The notes under the pieces were generated by a model that did no database searches, had not been told where the DNA came from, and worked only from the letters and a program-made list of their open reading frames with translations. A stretch of DNA of 20,489 nucleotides, from IMG/VR virus record IMGVR_UViG_3300020152_000061, positions 1 through 20,489 of that record. One strand, 5' to 3'. The position numbers and the translations under genes are program-made. Of the stretch, positions 18,316 through 20,489 are shown one piece after another; the first letter of the stretch is position 1, and the number at the start of each line of letters is the position of its first letter. The DNA is from a virus.

Positions 18316-18500
18316 CCACCTGGACGCCCCAATCCGGCGGCTCGACCAGTTACCGCCAGGCCCGCGCCGGCTCCGTGTGGGACGGCGGCGCCTCCCTGTG
18401 GGACGTGAGCGGCAACGTCGCCCAATCCGCATGGGACGCAGGGGCATCGGCCTCCTGGGCCGCGCAGTCCGGCGGCTCCACCACCTGGACGGAGGCATAG
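18312..18500 (+). CDS. Trp/Gly/Ser repeat small structural protein (62 aa)
   Basis: 62-residue protein of unusual make-up: six Trp, many Ser, Gly and Ala. QSGGST occurs near both ends (residues 7-12 and 53-58) and the middle has W-D-x-G-A-S type repeats (VWDGGASLW, AWDAGASASW) at about 8-residue steps, consistent with short beta turns stacking Trp. The GTG start makes a GTGA overlap with the adaptor stop; the ribosome site is weak. It is likely a minor tail component from its position; family not certain. Confidence 0.6.
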   Translation: MTTWTPQSGGSTSYRQARAGSVWDGGASLWDVSGNVAQSAWDAGASASWAAQSGGSTTWTEA

Positions 18501-19238
18501 ATGGCATCGAGCATCGACGCATCCGTTCCGGTAGAGGGCAGCCCGACCACGGCGAGCGTGCGGGCGCAGTTCGCCACGGCCAAGAGCGAGATCGAGGCGC
18601 TTCAGGCGGCGGATGAGGCCCTGACGGCATCCCTCGACGGCAAGCAGGACGCGAGCGACATCCTCGACCTCCTCGGTGGCCTGACCCCGGCGGCTGACAA
18701 GCTCGTCCGCTTCACCGGCACGGCCTCCGCAGACCTCGTCACGCTCTCCACCGCGGGCGCCGATCTGATCGCGCAGACCAGCGGCGCGGCGATGCTGACG
18801 GCCCTCGGGCTGTCGTCCTTCGGGCAATCGCTGGTGGACGATGCCGACGCCGCCGCGGCGCGGACGACGCTGGGCATTGAGGACGCGGTCAAGGGCACGG
18901 CGCGCACCTTCACCGCGGCGCAGCGGTCCACCATCACCACGCTGGCGGACGGGACCACGATCACTCCCGACTTCGCGGCCAGCAACGACTTCACGGTGAC
19001 GCTGGAGGGCAACCGGACCCTCGCCAACCCCACGAACGCCGTGGCGGGGCAGGGCGGGTCCATCTTCATCGCCCAGGACGGCACCGGAAGCCGGACGCTG
19101 TCCTACGGGACTGACTGGGAGTTCCCGGGCGGCACGGCGCCGACGCTCACGACCACGGCCAGCGCGGTGGATCGGCTGGACTATGTCGTCCGCGCTTCCG
19201 GCTCGATCCACGCCAATCTCGCCAAGGACGTGAAGTGA
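18501..19238 (+). CDS. Tail fibre-like protein
   Basis: 245-residue probable trimeric tail protein. Residues about 1-65 are helical (SVRAQFATAKSEIEALQAAD) with a GKQDASDILDLLGGL stretch. Residues about 85-130 contain repeats of the type AAMLTALGLSSFGQSL and AAAARTTLGIEDAV, common in phage fibre shafts. Residues about 140-245 form a beta-rich head-like end (FAASNDFTVTLEGNRTLANP, IAQDGTGSRTLSYGTDWEFP, DRLDYVVRASGSIHANL). GGAGG lies 5 nt upstream. Position after the adaptor supports a tail role, most likely in adsorption. Confidence 0.8.
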   Translation: MASSIDASVPVEGSPTTASVRAQFATAKSEIEALQAADEALTASLDGKQDASDILDLLGGLTPAADKLVRFTGTASADLVTLSTAGADLIAQTSGAAMLTALGLSSFGQSLVDDADAAAARTTLGIEDAVKGTARTFTAAQRSTITTLADGTTITPDFAASNDFTVTLEGNRTLANPTNAVAGQGGSIFIAQDGTGSRTLSYGTDWEFPGGTAPTLTTTASAVDRLDYVVRASGSIHANLAKDVK

Positions 19239-19894
19239 TGGACTTCCCCGCGGCCATCGTCTCGGACGGCTCGATCCTCGCCGTCTACACGCATCCGCAA
19301 GCCTTCACGGGCCCGGACGGACGGAAGCACCCCGCGAGCGCCTGGCAGCACTGGGACACCGCCGACTGGGCCGAGAAGTGCCCCGGCTGGACGGCGCTCC
19401 CGGTGGTGGACGAGGCCCCCGAGCTCCAGGCCGGCGAGGAAGCGACCCGGAACCCCCAGGAGGACTGGACCATCGGTGCCGATGCCGTGACCGTCACCTA
19501 CACCGTCGCGCTCCGGGACATCGAAGCGCGACGGCAGGCGGTGGTGGACGCCATCAACGCCCATCGCGACTCCCTGGTGGCCCTCGGTGCCCCGTTTTCG
19601 GGGAAGCGCGTCGAGATGGACGAGCGGGGCAAGACCGACCTCACGGGCATGACCATCGCCGCCCTGCTGGCGTCCATGGAGATGGCCGAGTGGTCCGAGG
19701 ACTATCAACTCGGCTGGATCGCCATGGACAATGAACGCATCCCCCTCCCCACGGCAGCGGACGGCATGGCCCTCGGGCTGTCCTGCGCCTCTTGGTACGG
19801 CTCGCTGATGCAGTTCGCGCGGGACCTGAAAGACACCGTCCTCGCCTCCGACGATCCCGAGGCGGTGGACATCGCCACGGGCTGGCCGGAGTAG
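19238..19894 (+). CDS. DUF4376-type tail-associated protein
   Basis: 218-residue protein. The N-terminal part is beta-rich (AAIVSDGSILAVYTHPQAFT, SAWQHWDTADW). The C-terminal half (about 100-215) fits a DUF4376-like domain: ARRQAVVDAINAHRDSLVAL, a VEMDERGKTDLTGMTIAALL core, a short substrate-like LGWIAMDNERIPLPTAADG turn, and a final helix. Such proteins sit next to tail fibres and may be fibre assembly factors or part of the fibre tip; no function is proven. It begins at the TGATG junction with the fibre gene and is followed by a glycine-rich gene. Confidence 0.7.
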   Translation: MDFPAAIVSDGSILAVYTHPQAFTGPDGRKHPASAWQHWDTADWAEKCPGWTALPVVDEAPELQAGEEATRNPQEDWTIGADAVTVTYTVALRDIEARRQAVVDAINAHRDSLVALGAPFSGKRVEMDERGKTDLTGMTIAALLASMEMAEWSEDYQLGWIAMDNERIPLPTAADGMALGLSCASWYGSLMQFARDLKDTVLASDDPEAVDIATGWPE

Positions 19895-19898
19895 CGCC

Positions 19899-20489
19899 GT
19901 GGGGATGCTGGGCTTCGGGCGGATGCGGATGGGCGGAGGAAACTCCAAGTCCGTCACCATCAAGGCGTGGGGTGCTGCCGGCGGCCACACCGGGACGGGG
20001 GGCACGGGCGGGGCCGGCGGCTACGCGACGCTGACGGGGGATTTTCCGGTTGGTGCATCGCTTTCGCTCACAGTCGGAGGCGGTGGGCTCGCGCTCAATG
20101 GGGGGAACTCTCGCGCAGGCGGCGGCGGTCGCTCGGCCGTGTCCTACGACGCGACGGAGATCCTGACGGCAGGCGCGGGCGGTGGCGGCATCAATACCGC
20201 CATCGGCGGCGCGGGCGGCGGAACGTCCGGTGCGGCCGGCTCGACCGGCAGCGGCGCCCCGGGTCTGGGCGGCTCGCAATCGGCAGGCGGTGCCGCTGGA
20301 AGCGGCGGCTCGGCTGGCGCGCAGTTCTCCGGCGGTGATACGGCGGGCAGCAATCCGGCGAACGAGACCGGCGGGCGACCGGGCAATGGTGGCAACGGCG
20401 GCTCCGACGGTGCGACCTACTCGGCTGGCGGCGGTGGCGATGGCTATTACGGCGGCGGCGGCGGCGGCACGGCCGGGAATGATGCCGGC
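19899..20489 (+). CDS. Glycine-rich tail/adhesin protein (partial, runs off window)
   Basis: Open frame of 197 codons without a stop at the window end. The start is GTG at 19899, with GGAG 7 nt upstream; an in-frame ATG lies at 19905 but 13 nt from that site. After MRMGGGNSKSVTIKAWGAAG the sequence is dominated by Gly, Ser, Ala and Thr with runs such as GAGGGGINTAIGGAGGGTSG and GGGGDGYYGGGGGG. Early strands TIKAWGAAGG and LSLTVGGGG match the start of glycine-rich proteins at the end of phage tail operons, which fold as polyglycine-II-type bundles in known phage adhesins. Likely the variable receptor-binding tip; inferred from composition and place. Confidence 0.7.
   Translation, partial: MGMLGFGRMRMGGGNSKSVTIKAWGAAGGHTGTGGTGGAGGYATLTGDFPVGASLSLTVGGGGLALNGGNSRAGGGGRSAVSYDATEILTAGAGGGGINTAIGGAGGGTSGAAGSTGSGAPGLGGSQSAGGAAGSGGSAGAQFSGGDTAGSNPANETGGRPGNGGNGGSDGATYSAGGGGDGYYGGGGGGTAGNDAG

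Noticed and set aside
1-20489. CRISPR arrays, insertion sequences and an integrase
   Set aside because: No spaced direct repeats of 25-40 bp, no transposase motifs, and no tyrosine or serine recombinase motifs were seen in any frame.

Overview
The window is a high-GC (by eye about two thirds G+C), densely packed piece of a temperate tailed-phage genome, either a prophage or a virion genome. Most genes abut or overlap by TGATG, ATGA or GTGA junctions with clear GGAG-type ribosome sites. The head module (PBSX/P22-type large terminase, P22-type portal, scaffold, P22-type coat, gp4-like adaptor) points to a podovirus of the P22 morphogenesis type. The Rap1a/Tai protein, the Prim-Pol/RepA-type ATPase, the phage NusG and the codon use suggest an alphaproteobacterial host (Rhizobiales or Rhodospirillales-like). 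That host call is inference. No integrase, lysis gene or tail-needle gene is seen, so the genome continues beyond both ends.

Left arm (1-2750, minus strand): a leftward early operon starts with an Acb2-type anti-CBASS cyclic-oligonucleotide sponge (1073-1318) and continues through four or more small unknown genes. To its right, on the same strand, an S24-type CI repressor (2016-2615) is followed by a periplasmic Rap1a/Tai-family protein (1604-1966) and a strong terminator (1503-1528). The cro-side promoter (2716-2744) and the acb2-side promoter (1435-1463) are near copies of each other. Each carries a 16-bp operator, TCGCATCGYGATGCGA, inside its -35/-10 spacer. The inferred logic is lambda-like: CI silences acb2 and cro together, while cI and rap1a form the lysogenic transcript.

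Right early arm (2751-10260, plus strand): a cro-like gene (probably leaderless), a run of small regulatory and membrane genes, a 697-aa Prim-Pol/RepA-like primase-helicase, an iteron-like array of CGGACAAAA repeats, RusA resolvase, a string of small genes including two Cys-rich ones, and a phage NusG paralogue that is a candidate antiterminator for the genes downstream.

Middle (10260-11740): about 550 bp without a convincing gene. It holds two strong hairpins, then a tRNA-like T-arm followed by a tRNA-like D-arm, which is permuted order. Next come a minus-strand hicA-hicB toxin-antitoxin pair with an inverted-repeat operator, a divergent 59-aa gene, and an A/T-rich repeat block just before the small terminase.

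Late arm (11737-20489, plus strand): small terminase, large terminase, portal, terminator, scaffold, coat, hairpin, small gene, adaptor, Trp-rich small protein, tail-fibre-like protein, DUF4376-type protein, and a glycine-rich tail or adhesin protein cut by the window end.
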